DNA of 51,097 nt from Corynebacterium sp. (lineage in GTDB: Bacteria; Actinomycetota; Actinomycetes; Mycobacteriales; Mycobacteriaceae): NCBI GenBank assembly GCA_030530985.1, contig JAUMTX010000014.1, positions 1-51,097 of the forward strand, in the 5' to 3' direction. The position numbers and the translations under genes were made by a program. The notes under the pieces were generated by a model. The model was not told the DNA's origin. It made no database searches and worked only from the letters and a program-made list of their open reading frames with translations. This document shows positions 18,915-27,144 of the stretch, piece by piece. Numbering within the stretch: position 1 is the stretch's first letter; every line of letters begins with the position of its first letter.

Positions 18915-18963
18915 GCCCGAAACACGTGGTATTCTTAAAAGCATTATGGAGGAAGGACTTTTC

Positions 18964-19806
18964 GTGGTTAATGTAGGACTCACCGGGCGCCCCTTGCGTG
19001 ACATTCCTGAACCAACCCCGCTGGAGCAGCATGGCCCAGCCACCATCATTTCTATGTGTAACCAGAAGGGTGGTGTGGGTAAGACTACCTCCACCATCAA
19101 CCTTGGTGCCTGCCTAGCCGAAGCCGGCCGTAAAGTCCTGCTCGTTGACCTCGACCCTCAGGGCGCGCTCTCCGCTGGTCTTGGTGTCTCCCACGATGAC
19201 CTTGACATTACTGTCTATAACCTCCTGGTTGATAACCAGGTGGAGGTCAATGAGACCATTATCCACACCAGCACCAAGAACCTGGATCTCATCCCAGCCA
19301 ATATTGATTTGTCGGCGGCCGAAATCCAGTTGGTCAATGAGGTTGGCCGCGAGCAGGCTTTGGCCCGTGCTCTGCGCCCAGTCATGAAGGAATATGACTT
19401 TATTCTTCTGGACTGCCAGCCTTCCCTGGGTTTGCTCACCGTTAATGCACTGACCTGCTCCCACGGTGTCATTATCCCTATGGAGTGCGAATACTTCTCC
19501 CTGCGTGGCCTTGCCCTGCTGACCGATACAGTGGATAAGGTTCGTGACCGCCTCAACTTTAACCTGGATGTGTTGGGCATTTTGGTCACCATGTTTGACC
19601 GCCGCACCTCCCACTCCAGGGATGTGATGAACAAGGTCGTCGAGGTTTTCGGCGATGTTGTTTTCGACACTGTCATTACCCGTACTGTGCGTTTCCCTGA
19701 AACCACTGTTGTGGGTGAACCAATTATTAGCTGGGCGCCAAAGTCTAGTGGTGCCGAACAGTACCGTAACCTTGCCCGCGAGGTCATTGCACGCACCAGC
19801 AACTAA
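18964..19806 (+). CDS. pldP: ParA-like ATPase (PldP type)
   Basis: This 280-residue ATPase carries the deviant Walker A motif KGGVGKTT (35-42) and DLDPQGALSAGLG. GTG 18964 is chosen because GAGGAAGGA lies 7 bases upstream; longer in-frame starts run back through xerD. No parB accompanies it, and it lies between xerD and scpA as in C. glutamicum, where this orphan ParA-like protein is called PldP and affects septum placement. The symbol is assigned by position and family, not by search. Confidence 0.88.
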   Translation: MVNVGLTGRPLRDIPEPTPLEQHGPATIISMCNQKGGVGKTTSTINLGACLAEAGRKVLLVDLDPQGALSAGLGVSHDDLDITVYNLLVDNQVEVNETIIHTSTKNLDLIPANIDLSAAEIQLVNEVGREQALARALRPVMKEYDFILLDCQPSLGLLTVNALTCSHGVIIPMECEYFSLRGLALLTDTVDKVRDRLNFNLDVLGILVTMFDRRTSHSRDVMNKVVEVFGDVVFDTVITRTVRFPETTVVGEPIISWAPKSSGAEQYRNLAREVIARTSN

Positions 19807-19812
19807 GGTGCC

Positions 19813-20556
19813 ATGCCCAGCTACCAACAGCTAGAAATCCCTGGCTTTACCCTGGCTCTTGCCAATTTTGAAGGCCCTTTCGACCTTTTGCTCCAGCTCA
19901 TTAACTCCCATAAGCTGGATGTGACCGAAGTGGCCTTGGGGCAGGTCACCGATGAGTTCATTGCCTATACGGCGAGCCTGGACCGCGATCTATCCCACAC
20001 CACCGAGTTTCTTCTCATTGCAGCAACCCTGCTTGATTTGAAAACTGCGCGTCTTCTCCCACGCGGCAATGTGGAGAGTGAAGCCGACCTGGAGCTTCTC
20101 GAGGCCCGCGATCTTCTCTTTGCCAAACTCCTCCAATACAAAGCCTATAAAGAGGTGGCAGCAATTTTTGCTGGTTGGCAAAAGGAAGCCCAATACCAGT
20201 ACACCCGCGATGTGGCCTTGGAGGAACAGTTCCTGGGTATTTTGCCACCACTTCGCCTCAATGTGGATGCCCAGGGTTTTGCTGCCATTGCCGCCGAGGT
20301 CTTTACCCCAAAGACAGTCAATGTGGAGCATGTGCATGAATCCCCAGTTTCCGTGCCCCAACAGGCACAGATTGTGCGCGATATGCTCGCCCAAGGCCCC
20401 CAATCCATGGAAGCCATTTTCGCCACCTGCGAAACCCGCCTTATTATGGTGGGCCGCTTCCTGGCCTTGCTCCAACTCTATAAAGACCGCGCCATTGATA
20501 TTGACGACCACGACACCATTAGCCTACACACCAGCCTGAACCATGCAACCAATTAG
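19813..20556 (+). CDS. scpA: Segregation and condensation protein ScpA
   Basis: This 247-residue kleisin subunit of the SMC-ScpAB complex shows the N-terminal motif FEGPFDLLLQLI and the helix ATLLDLKTARLLP that bind SMC and ScpB. The C-terminal winged helix covers about 180-240. It sits 6 bases after pldP and overlaps scpB by 14 bases. Confidence 0.93.
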   Translation: MPSYQQLEIPGFTLALANFEGPFDLLLQLINSHKLDVTEVALGQVTDEFIAYTASLDRDLSHTTEFLLIAATLLDLKTARLLPRGNVESEADLELLEARDLLFAKLLQYKAYKEVAAIFAGWQKEAQYQYTRDVALEEQFLGILPPLRLNVDAQGFAAIAAEVFTPKTVNVEHVHESPVSVPQQAQIVRDMLAQGPQSMEAIFATCETRLIMVGRFLALLQLYKDRAIDIDDHDTISLHTSLNHATN

Positions 20557-21082
20557 CCACATCCGCTCCCAAATCGAGTCCATTCTCCTTGTCATTGATG
20601 AGCCCATCCACCCCTCCAAGCTTGCCGACGTCCTCTCCATCCCCCAAGACCAAGCACTGGCCGAACTCCAGGCCATCGCCCAAGAATTTGATGACCGTGG
20701 CTCCGGCATGGAGCTTCGCTGCGATGAGGATCGCTGGCGTCTCTATACCCGCAAGGCCAATGCCCCAGCAGTAGAAAAGCTCCTGCTTCACGGCTCCCAT
20801 AACACCTTGTCCCGTGCCGCCATGGAAACACTGGCCATTGTTGCCTACCGCCAGCCGGTTACTCGCGCCCAGGTGGCTGCCATCCGTGGTGTAAATGTGG
20901 ATGGTGTCATGCGCGGACTTTCCCAGCGTGGCCTCATTGAAGAAGCAGAGCTTCCACACCACTACCAAACAACCCCACTCTTCCTTGAGCTCCTCGGCAT
21001 CCCAAGCCTCGAGGTTCTGCCTAACCTGGCACCGCTGCTGCCAGACTTGGCGGAGCTTGAAGACCTCGACAGCTACCGCTAA
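20543..21082 (+). CDS. scpB: Segregation and condensation protein ScpB
   Basis: This 179-residue ScpB has two winged-helix domains; LSRAAMETLAIVAYRQPVTRAQV and IRGVNVDGVMRGL are the characteristic central segments. It dimerises and bridges the SMC-ScpA complex. It is the last gene of the plus-strand run before an inverted HNH gene. In M. tuberculosis the rluB homologue follows directly. Confidence 0.93.
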   Translation: MQPISHIRSQIESILLVIDEPIHPSKLADVLSIPQDQALAELQAIAQEFDDRGSGMELRCDEDRWRLYTRKANAPAVEKLLLHGSHNTLSRAAMETLAIVAYRQPVTRAQVAAIRGVNVDGVMRGLSQRGLIEEAELPHHYQTTPLFLELLGIPSLEVLPNLAPLLPDLAELEDLDSYR

Positions 21083-21167
21083 ATCATCAGCAGGCACGCC
21101 AAAGGGGCATGCCGGGCATTCCCGACACGCCTCCAATCAGCGATTTCCTAGCAGTCTACTCTGGCAC

Positions 21168-22442
21168 TTATTCTCGGAGCAGTGCCCGGCGCAGGCTTCG
21201 CCACCCGTGCTCGGCATCCAGGTCAATATCAAAGAGTCGTGCCTGGAGCACCATTGCTGGTACATGTGGGTGGTAGGCCATTCCACGGTGGATGCTGCCA
21301 TCATCCAAAACAAACTGGGAGATTCCCCGTTTTCGGTCCAGGTAGAAATCCCCGGGCCGTTTTTCCACTATTCGGTGGTGTCGTGGACATAACAGCACGA
21401 GATTATTGGTGTCGGTGTCTCCACCAATGCGCACTGGCAGCATGTGGTGGGCGTGCACCCTGGTTTCATTACAGTCAGGGAAGCAGCAGCCGCCTTGTTC
21501 CGCCATGAGAATAATGCGTTGCTGTTTTGTGGCAAGACGGGTGCGCATCAGGCTAACAATGCGGCCATTCTCATCGTAGACGGCCACAAAGTCTTCGCCT
21601 TTTTGCCACTGGGCTTTGATTTCGGCGAATTCTTCGGGGCTAATGAGCTGGCCCTTGCGGTTAAAGATAGCGGCACCATCAATCCCTGCCTCATTGACCA
21701 CAAAGACACTAGTGATGCGCCCATCGGTATAGCCGCCAGCTGCGCCACCGCTCATGCTGCTAAGCATGAGTAGGGCAGCGCGGCCCATGACTTGGGCGGG
21801 GGTGCCGCGCCTATCGGCCTCTCCAAGACCCGAGATGGCATTGGAGACCATGTCGTAGATGATATCGGCATGATTCTCATCCACGTTTTTAATCATTATG
21901 TCTTTATAGCCCGGCGCGCCTGCCCGCATGAGCAGTTCCGGCACCAGCCCCTTGGCCTTGCGCTTTGCCTCAGCGGCAGCTATATTCTTTTGCTTCACAT
22001 CGCGCTTGAGGGCAGCAGCCATGTGCTGCTTGCTTTCAAAATTACCTCGGGCCAAGACTTTGGCCGCGTTATTGAGTTTGTGTTGCCCATTCTTGAGGGC
22101 TTCGGCCTCACGCACCACTGCGGCGGCCTCACCAAGAGCCAGTTCGTGCTCCTCCATGGAGGGGCCGAGCTTAGTGTGGGCAAATCCGCGACCGGCATCA
22201 TACATTGTATTGGCCTGGGCGGCGGTCCAGTTAAAGAGTTGTTGGAGGGCTAGCTGTGGGTTTTCTTGGTGGGCAACCCGGTCAAATAGGGTAGAGGCAA
22301 TAAAAGCCTCACGGCCGGTGTGTTGCTTGGCTAGAATATCGGCGGCCTGTTGGCGCACCTGCTCATCGGCACGGCGCAGTAGACGCACCAGTTCGGCCTC
22401 AGCCTCGAGGTGCGCATAAACGCGTGTGATGAGTGTTTCCAT
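21168..22442 (-). CDS. DUF222 / HNH endonuclease family protein
   Basis: This 424-residue protein has an N-terminal helical DUF222-like region (about 1-270) and a C-terminal HNH nuclease domain. That domain has CCFPDC, HAHHMLPVRIGGDTDTNN and LLCPRHHR, so the zinc-binding cysteines and the His-Asn-His core are present. This is the 13E12/REP type found in many copies in actinobacteria, often linked to mobile elements. It lies in reverse orientation between scpB and rluB. No Shine-Dalgarno sequence is evident, and a 7-bp inverted repeat encloses its start codon. The biological target is unknown. Confidence 0.85.
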   Translation of the reverse strand: METLITRVYAHLEAEAELVRLLRRADEQVRQQAADILAKQHTGREAFIASTLFDRVAHQENPQLALQQLFNWTAAQANTMYDAGRGFAHTKLGPSMEEHELALGEAAAVVREAEALKNGQHKLNNAAKVLARGNFESKQHMAAALKRDVKQKNIAAAEAKRKAKGLVPELLMRAGAPGYKDIMIKNVDENHADIIYDMVSNAISGLGEADRRGTPAQVMGRAALLMLSSMSGGAAGGYTDGRITSVFVVNEAGIDGAAIFNRKGQLISPEEFAEIKAQWQKGEDFVAVYDENGRIVSLMRTRLATKQQRIILMAEQGGCCFPDCNETRVHAHHMLPVRIGGDTDTNNLVLLCPRHHRIVEKRPGDFYLDRKRGISQFVLDDGSIHRGMAYHPHVPAMVLQARLFDIDLDAEHGWRSLRRALLRE

Positions 22443-22458
22443 AAATTCATTGAAACAC
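22433..22458 (-). repeat. Inverted repeat around the HNH gene start codon
   Basis: GTGTTTC (22433-22439) and GAAACAC (22452-22458) form a 7-bp stem with a 12-base loop. In the minus-strand transcript the ATG (22442) is at the end of the loop. The hairpin may limit translation or be a protein site. Confidence 0.5.
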
Positions 22459-22643
22459 GCCCCAGAATATTCGTTGAACCAATCTGTACCACCGGGCCCA
22501 CAGCACAGCCCGAATAGCCCACAATTCCCCCAAAATCACGTGCCTAAACCCCCACGACCTGGGAAAATAACCCCAGACCATGTGAGCAAAATCACTGCCA
22601 CTGCGCCTTTGGGTAGCCCACCTATCTAATGCCCGCCCAATAG

Positions 22644-22653
22644 GGTAGAATAG
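22644..22653 (+). promoter_or_regulatory. Extended -10 promoter for rluB
   Basis: GGTAGAATAG matches the corynebacterial extended -10 pattern G-N-TANANT-N-G in full. It predicts a transcript start near 22658 and a leader of about 65 bases. This promoter makes rluB-der independent of the scp operon, which the HNH gene separates. Confidence 0.6.
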
Positions 22654-22722
22654 CGCTTGACCATAGAGTATATCCTGCGAAAATAAGCAATTATTGGAGC
22701 GGAATGTCGAGATAGGAAAAAA

Positions 22723-23562
22723 TTGAGTCAAGAAAAACGCGTCCATGCGCGTGATATTTACGTGTCCAAGGCAAAGCCTGCACGTCGTCAACATGCACGA
22801 GTCAAGCCCTCCCAGGATCTTCCTGAGGGTGAGGGTATGCGTCTGCAGAAAGTTCTCGCCCAGGCCGGTGTGGCCTCTCGCCGTATGGCAGAAAAGCTCA
22901 TTGAGCAGGGACGAGTCGAAGTCAATGGCCATATTGTGACCCGCCAGGGTGTGCGCGTCGATCCAGATAACTCCATTATCCGTGTGGATGGTGTGCGTGT
23001 CCGTATTGATGAAAACCTGCAGTACTTCCTGCTGAATAAGCCACGTGGTGTGCAGTGCACCATGCACGATGACCTTGGCCGCCCATGTGTGGGCGATATT
23101 GTTGGTGAGCGTGTAGATTCCGGCCAGCGTCTTTTCCACGTGGGCCGCTTGGATGCTGATACTGAAGGCTTGTTGCTTCTCACCAATGATGGTGAGCTGG
23201 CTAACCGCCTTATGCACCCTAAGTACGAGGTTTCTAAGACCTACCTGGCCACTGTGACCGGTGAGGCTGACCGTAAGCTGGTGCGTGAACTTACTAATGG
23301 CATTGAGTTGGATGATGGTCCAGCCAAGGCCGACTATGTCCAGATTGTTGAAACCTGGCAGGGCCGTTCTATTGTGCGCATTGAGCTGCATGAAGGCCGT
23401 AACCGTATTGTTCGTCGTATGCTCAAGGCTGCTGGCTACCCGGTTGAGCGCCTGGTGCGGACCAAGATTCATACTGTGGGCTTGGGTGAACAAACCCCGG
23501 GTGCTGTTCGCGCCCTTAATAGTGCAGAATTGTCCAGTCTCTATAAGGCGGTGGGAATGTGA
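22723..23562 (+). CDS. rluB: 23S rRNA pseudouridine synthase RluB
   Basis: This 279-residue protein has an S4 domain ([21 protein letters not shown]) and a RsuA/RluB catalytic domain with [18 protein letters not shown], which holds the catalytic aspartate. The family modifies 23S rRNA at U2605. The start is taken as TTG 22723, with AGG 8 bases upstream; the basic N-terminal tail before the S4 domain is normal for actinobacteria. It overlaps cmk-der by 4 bases. Confidence 0.9.
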   Translation: MSQEKRVHARDIYVSKAKPARRQHARVKPSQDLPEGEGMRLQKVLAQAGVASRRMAEKLIEQGRVEVNGHIVTRQGVRVDPDNSIIRVDGVRVRIDENLQYFLLNKPRGVQCTMHDDLGRPCVGDIVGERVDSGQRLFHVGRLDADTEGLLLLTNDGELANRLMHPKYEVSKTYLATVTGEADRKLVRELTNGIELDDGPAKADYVQIVETWQGRSIVRIELHEGRNRIVRRMLKAAGYPVERLVRTKIHTVGLGEQTPGAVRALNSAELSSLYKAVGM

Positions 23563-25535
23563 GTGACTTTTATGATGAGGAGGAGTTCAATACTCCTTCA
23601 TTCGCCATTGCGATTGATGGCCCAGCTGGTGCCGGCAAGTCCACCATTGCCCGCATGCTTGCCGACGAAATCGGCGCATACTACCTAGATACTGGCGCCA
23701 TGTACCGCGCAGCCACCCGCTATATTCTCGACCAGGGCATTGACCCTAGCGACACGGATGCTGTTGCTGAGGCTATTGAAGAGATGCCTTTGGATTGGGA
23801 TGATGAGGATCCTGAGCTTCGTACCGCTGAGGTAACAGCCAATGTTTCTGCAGTGGCTGCTAACCCTGTGGTGCGTGAAGTTTTGGTGGATTTGCAGCGC
23901 GAGATTGCTGCCACTAGCCCAAAGTGTGTTTTGGATGGCCGCGATATTGGTACCGTGGTGCTTCCTGATGCCAAGGTCAAGATCTTCCTGACTGCTAGTG
24001 ACCGTGTGCGCGCCCAGCGTCGTTTTGACCAGAACCCTCAGGGCATGACTTTCGAAGAGGTTCTGCGCGATGTGCAGCGCCGCGATCACCTGGACTCCAC
24101 CCGTGAGGCTAGCCCGTTGAAGCCTGCCGAGGACGCCATTATTGTCGACACCTCTAAGCTCAAGCTCAACCAGGTGCTCACCCGCCTCATTGACATTATT
24201 GAAGGCGAGCACGTTAAGGAAGCCCTGTGCACTGTGGCTATTGTGGGCCGCCCAAATGTGGGTAAGTCCACGCTGGTTAACCGTATCCTTGGCCGCCGTG
24301 AAGCTGTGGTGGAAGACTTCCCAGGTGTGACCCGTGACCGAATCTCCTATATGGCAGATTGGAATGGCCGCCGTTTCTGGGTGCAGGACACCGGTGGTTG
24401 GGATCCAGATGCTAAGGGTATTCACGCAGCTATTGCCCGCCAGGCAGAAACCGCCATGGACACTGCTGATGTCATTGTCTTTGTGGTGGACACCAAGGTG
24501 GGTATTACTGAGACTGATGAAATCATGGCTAGGCGCCTCCAGCGTGCCGATGTCCCTGTTTTTGTTGTGGCCAATAAGTTCGACTCCGATAGCCAGTATG
24601 CTGAGCTAGCCGAGTTCTACGCCCTGGGTTTGGGTGACCCATTCCCAGTTTCCGCCCAGCATGGTCGTGGTGGCGCCGATGTGCTCGACGCTGTGGTTGG
24701 TGCCTTCCCTGAGGTTCCACGCCACGCCACCATTACCGAAGGCCCACGCCGTGTGGCCCTGGTTGGTAAGCCAAATGTGGGCAAGTCCAGTCTGCTCAAT
24801 AAGATCACCGGTGAGAATCGCTCCGTGGTTGATAATGTGGCTGGCACCACCGTGGACCCAGTGGATAGTCTTGTGCAGCTGGATAAGAAGCTGTGGAAGT
24901 TCATTGACACTGCGGGTCTGCGCAAGAAGGTTAAGAATGCCCAGGGCCACGAGTTCTATGCATCTCTGCGCACCAAGGGCGCTATTGATGCAGCCGAGGT
25001 TTGTGTCTTTATTATTGATGCTTCTGAGCCAGTGTCCGAGCAGGACCAGCGTGTGCTACGCATGGTCATTGAGTCCGGCAAGGCTTTGGTTGTGGTCTTT
25101 AATAAGTGGGACCTGGTGGATGAGGATCGCCGCGAACTACTCGACCGTGAGATTGAGCAGCAGCTGGCCCACATCCCTTGGGCTCGCCGAGTCAATATCT
25201 CAGCCATGACTGGCCGTGCCGTGCAGCGCATTGAGCCAGCTATGCTTGAGGCCCTGGAAAGCTGGGATAAGCGTGTGACCACCGGTCAGCTTAATAACTG
25301 GCTGCGCCAGGTTATCGCCCAGAACCCACCACCAATGCGTGGTGGCCGACTGCCACGGGTGCTCTTTGCCACCCAGGCATCTACACGCCCACCAGTCATT
25401 GTTCTGTTCACCACTGGCTTCCTTGAGGCCGGTTACCGCCGCTACCTGGAGCGTAAGTTCCGTGAGTCCTTCGGCTTTGAAGGCTCGCCGGTGCGCATTG
25501 CGGTGCGTGTCCGTGAGAAGCGCGGCAAGAAGTAG
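23559..25535 (+). CDS. der: Bifunctional cytidylate kinase / GTPase Der
   Basis: This 658-residue fusion has an N-terminal cytidylate kinase (about 1-220) with GPAGAGKST (21-29), [10 protein letters not shown] and DGRDIGTVV. The C-terminal part is GTPase Der/EngA, with two G domains (GRPNVGKST near 228, GKPNVGKSS near 400) and a KH-like end. The kinase phosphorylates CMP/dCMP and Der acts in 50S ribosome assembly. In M. tuberculosis the two are separate neighbouring genes (Rv1712, Rv1713), while fused forms are annotated in corynebacteria and some other actinobacteria. GTG start within GTGA overlaps the rluB stop. A strong terminator follows. Confidence 0.94.
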   Translation: MSDFYDEEEFNTPSFAIAIDGPAGAGKSTIARMLADEIGAYYLDTGAMYRAATRYILDQGIDPSDTDAVAEAIEEMPLDWDDEDPELRTAEVTANVSAVAANPVVREVLVDLQREIAATSPKCVLDGRDIGTVVLPDAKVKIFLTASDRVRAQRRFDQNPQGMTFEEVLRDVQRRDHLDSTREASPLKPAEDAIIVDTSKLKLNQVLTRLIDIIEGEHVKEALCTVAIVGRPNVGKSTLVNRILGRREAVVEDFPGVTRDRISYMADWNGRRFWVQDTGGWDPDAKGIHAAIARQAETAMDTADVIVFVVDTKVGITETDEIMARRLQRADVPVFVVANKFDSDSQYAELAEFYALGLGDPFPVSAQHGRGGADVLDAVVGAFPEVPRHATITEGPRRVALVGKPNVGKSSLLNKITGENRSVVDNVAGTTVDPVDSLVQLDKKLWKFIDTAGLRKKVKNAQGHEFYASLRTKGAIDAAEVCVFIIDASEPVSEQDQRVLRMVIESGKALVVVFNKWDLVDEDRRELLDREIEQQLAHIPWARRVNISAMTGRAVQRIEPAMLEALESWDKRVTTGQLNNWLRQVIAQNPPPMRGGRLPRVLFATQASTRPPVIVLFTTGFLEAGYRRYLERKFRESFGFEGSPVRIAVRVREKRGKK

Positions 25536-25552
25536 GGCATAATCCCTGCTAC

Positions 25553-25596
25553 AGAGGCCCCCGACTAGTCCTGTGACTAGACCCGGGGGTCTTTTT
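25553..25596 (+). terminator. Terminator of rluB-der
   Basis: GAGGCCCCCGACTAGT and ACTAGACCCGGGGGTC form a long stem with small mismatches and a CCTGTG loop, followed by TTTTT. It begins 18 bases after the stop. Confidence 0.9.
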
Positions 25597-25770
25597 GTGC
25601 GCCAAATCACAGTGTGAAAATTGTGTGTCGTGGGACTAAAGATTGTAAAGTGGTGTAAGTGACACAAGTGAATATTGAGAAAAGATGTTAACGAGCTATG
25701 TAACACCTGCGGGCAGAGTAGAGATATGTCTAGTATGTTCGCAAAAGTAGCTCGGAAGAAAGGTCTTGTC

Positions 25771-26994
25771 ATGAATGGTGTGACGCGGGGAATCGTCGCA
25801 GCATGCTTGCTGGTCCTCACATCCTGTGCGGTACGCACTGACGCGGAACCAACTCCACAGACCTCGGTCACCGTGGAGTCGGCAACCTCGGTGAGCTTTG
25901 CTCCTGCCGAGTTCCAGTCTTATTACACTGTGTACCAACCCGGCTTTGTGGACAAGTCTACCGTCTTTACGGGCATGCAGCGTTGGTCTGTTAACCTGCA
26001 TAAAACTCGTGGCCTGTATGCGGTCGGTGACCCCATCCAGGTAGGCAATACTGTCGTGCTCAATACGACAGATGGCCATACCCAGACGGGTGTGCTCGCT
26101 CTGAGCGCTGCCAATGGCGATGTGCTGTGGCAGGACAGGGCACTGAGCTGCACCAGTGTGGATGTGGGCGGTAGCCTCATTTGCTCCAAGAATGGTGAGG
26201 GCTATGCCCCATACGATATGGACAATGGCACAGTCGGCTCTGTTATCAACCCAGGTTTTGAACCAAGCTCTTTCCTCTACCATGAGGGCGTGCTCTATTC
26301 CGTGGGCACCAATGGTACCGGTGCGATTCTTGTTGCTGCCGGCACCCCAGCCGAGCCTTCCTCCCTGTGGAGCGCCCAGGTGGCCCGCCCAGCCGATCTG
26401 GTGGACGCCTCTGGTCTCCAGACAAGCCTTGAGCTTTCTGATACTGCTCTCATTGCCACTGTTGGCTCTGCTAGCGCCACGCTCAACCCAGCTACTGGTG
26501 CCACCATCTCTGTGGGTCCAAAGCTGCTACAGCAAGGCCTAGTTAGTGCGAGCGAGGCGAGCTCTGTTGTAGAGCCAGGTCTGCGCCAGGTAGCCACCAC
26601 CAACCACAGTGTCATTCTCACCGACGATACGCTTCGCACCGGTAGTGCAGGTGTAACGGTGGACTTGGTGCACCCAGCAAATACCAGCAGCCTTCATGGC
26701 TCTGTCATCCTGGATTCCGTGAGCCTGGTCTACGGCTCTGATGATGTGCTCAGCGCCTACACCCCAGAGGGGGTGCACCTGTGGGATTACTCGGTTCGCC
26801 TTGCTAGCGGCGGGGTAGTTACCGATGGCGAAGTGCTATATATCAGTGGCGTCAATGGTGTAGTTGTATTGGACCTTGCCACCGGTGCAGAGAAGAGCAC
26901 AATTCCAGGCGGAACTGGCACCAGCATTTCTGCTGGTCGTGGAGGTATCCTTCAGCTGAGCAACGCCAAGGGAACACTCAATTATTTTGCATAA
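25771..26994 (+). CDS. Lipoprotein with PQQ-like beta-propeller repeats
   Basis: This 407-residue protein begins with a short lipoprotein signal ending in LLVLTSC, with the lipidated Cys at about residue 20. The rest is beta-rich, with repeated W-x-x-x-L and G-D-V-L-W-Q-D and G-V-H-L-W-D-Y blades like PQQ-type eight-blade propellers (BamB-like). ATG 25771 is chosen because AGAAAGG lies 8 bases upstream; the longer frame to 25675 is not supported. It follows cmk-der in this genus. No partner or activity is known, and a scaffold role at the outer face of the membrane is a guess. Confidence 0.78.
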   Translation: MNGVTRGIVAACLLVLTSCAVRTDAEPTPQTSVTVESATSVSFAPAEFQSYYTVYQPGFVDKSTVFTGMQRWSVNLHKTRGLYAVGDPIQVGNTVVLNTTDGHTQTGVLALSAANGDVLWQDRALSCTSVDVGGSLICSKNGEGYAPYDMDNGTVGSVINPGFEPSSFLYHEGVLYSVGTNGTGAILVAAGTPAEPSSLWSAQVARPADLVDASGLQTSLELSDTALIATVGSASATLNPATGATISVGPKLLQQGLVSASEASSVVEPGLRQVATTNHSVILTDDTLRTGSAGVTVDLVHPANTSSLHGSVILDSVSLVYGSDDVLSAYTPEGVHLWDYSVRLASGGVVTDGEVLYISGVNGVVVLDLATGAEKSTIPGGTGTSISAGRGGILQLSNAKGTLNYFA

Positions 26995-27009
26995 AAATCC
27001 ACGAGATGA

Positions 27010-27015
27010 TAAAGT
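27010..27015 (+). promoter_or_regulatory. -10 box TAAAGT before the ykvI-like leader
   Basis: GATAAAGTAA fits the TANANT pattern. The predicted transcript would begin at 27021-27022, exactly at an ATG that opens a seven-codon frame and at the base of a 14-bp stem. Confidence 0.45.
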
Positions 27016-27020
27016 AAACT

Positions 27021-27078
27021 AATGAATGCGCCGAACTCATTGTGAGGGGGAATAATTCCGATGGGTTTGGCGCTCATT
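27021..27078 (+). promoter_or_regulatory. Leader hairpin upstream of the ykvI-like gene
   Basis: AATGA(AT)GCGCCGAAC (27021-27036) pairs with GTTTGGCGCTCATT (27065-27078): 14 pairs with one G-U and a 2-base bulge. The loop contains GAGGGGG (27044-27050) and the ATG of a 27-codon frame (27061). The layout suggests a regulatory mRNA leader; it matches no riboswitch class I know. Confidence 0.5.
27022..27045 (+). CDS. Possible leaderless heptapeptide in the ykvI-like leader
   Basis: ATG at 27022 opens MNAPNSL and stops at TGA 27043-27045. A TAAAGT -10 box ends 6 bases before the ATG, so it could be translated from a leaderless transcript. Its stop overlaps the G-rich binding site of the next small frame. 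Frames this short arise by chance, hence the low confidence. Confidence 0.25.
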   Translation: MNAPNSL

Positions 27079-27144
27079 TACGTGTACATCTCAACCCGGG
27101 GGCTGGAGGAGTTTTTACTTTTTTATGCTGAAGCAATCTATTAG
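27061..27144 (+). CDS. Possible 27-codon upstream ORF overlapping the ykvI-like start
   Basis: ATG 27061 has GAGGGGG 10 bases upstream and runs to TAG 27142-27144, overlapping the ykvI-like start by 20 bases. The peptide is hydrophobic and aromatic (MGLALIYVYIS, then RGLEEFLLFY). The GGAGGAG that would serve the downstream gene lies inside it, so translation of one could control the other. Confidence 0.3.
   Translation: MGLALIYVYISTRGLEEFLLFYAEAIY

Noticed and set aside
18481..18963. N-terminal extension of the ParA-like frame into xerD
   Set aside because: The GTG at 18964 has a clear binding site; the extension is the wrong frame of xerD.
23685..24425. Minus-strand frame opposite cmk-der
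   Set aside because: A shadow of the fusion gene with no motif or start signal.
25608..25620. TCACA-G-TGTGA palindrome, a possible GlxR/CRP site
   Set aside because: The order and spacing are inverted compared with TGTGA-N6-TCACA, so it is not a normal CRP-type site.
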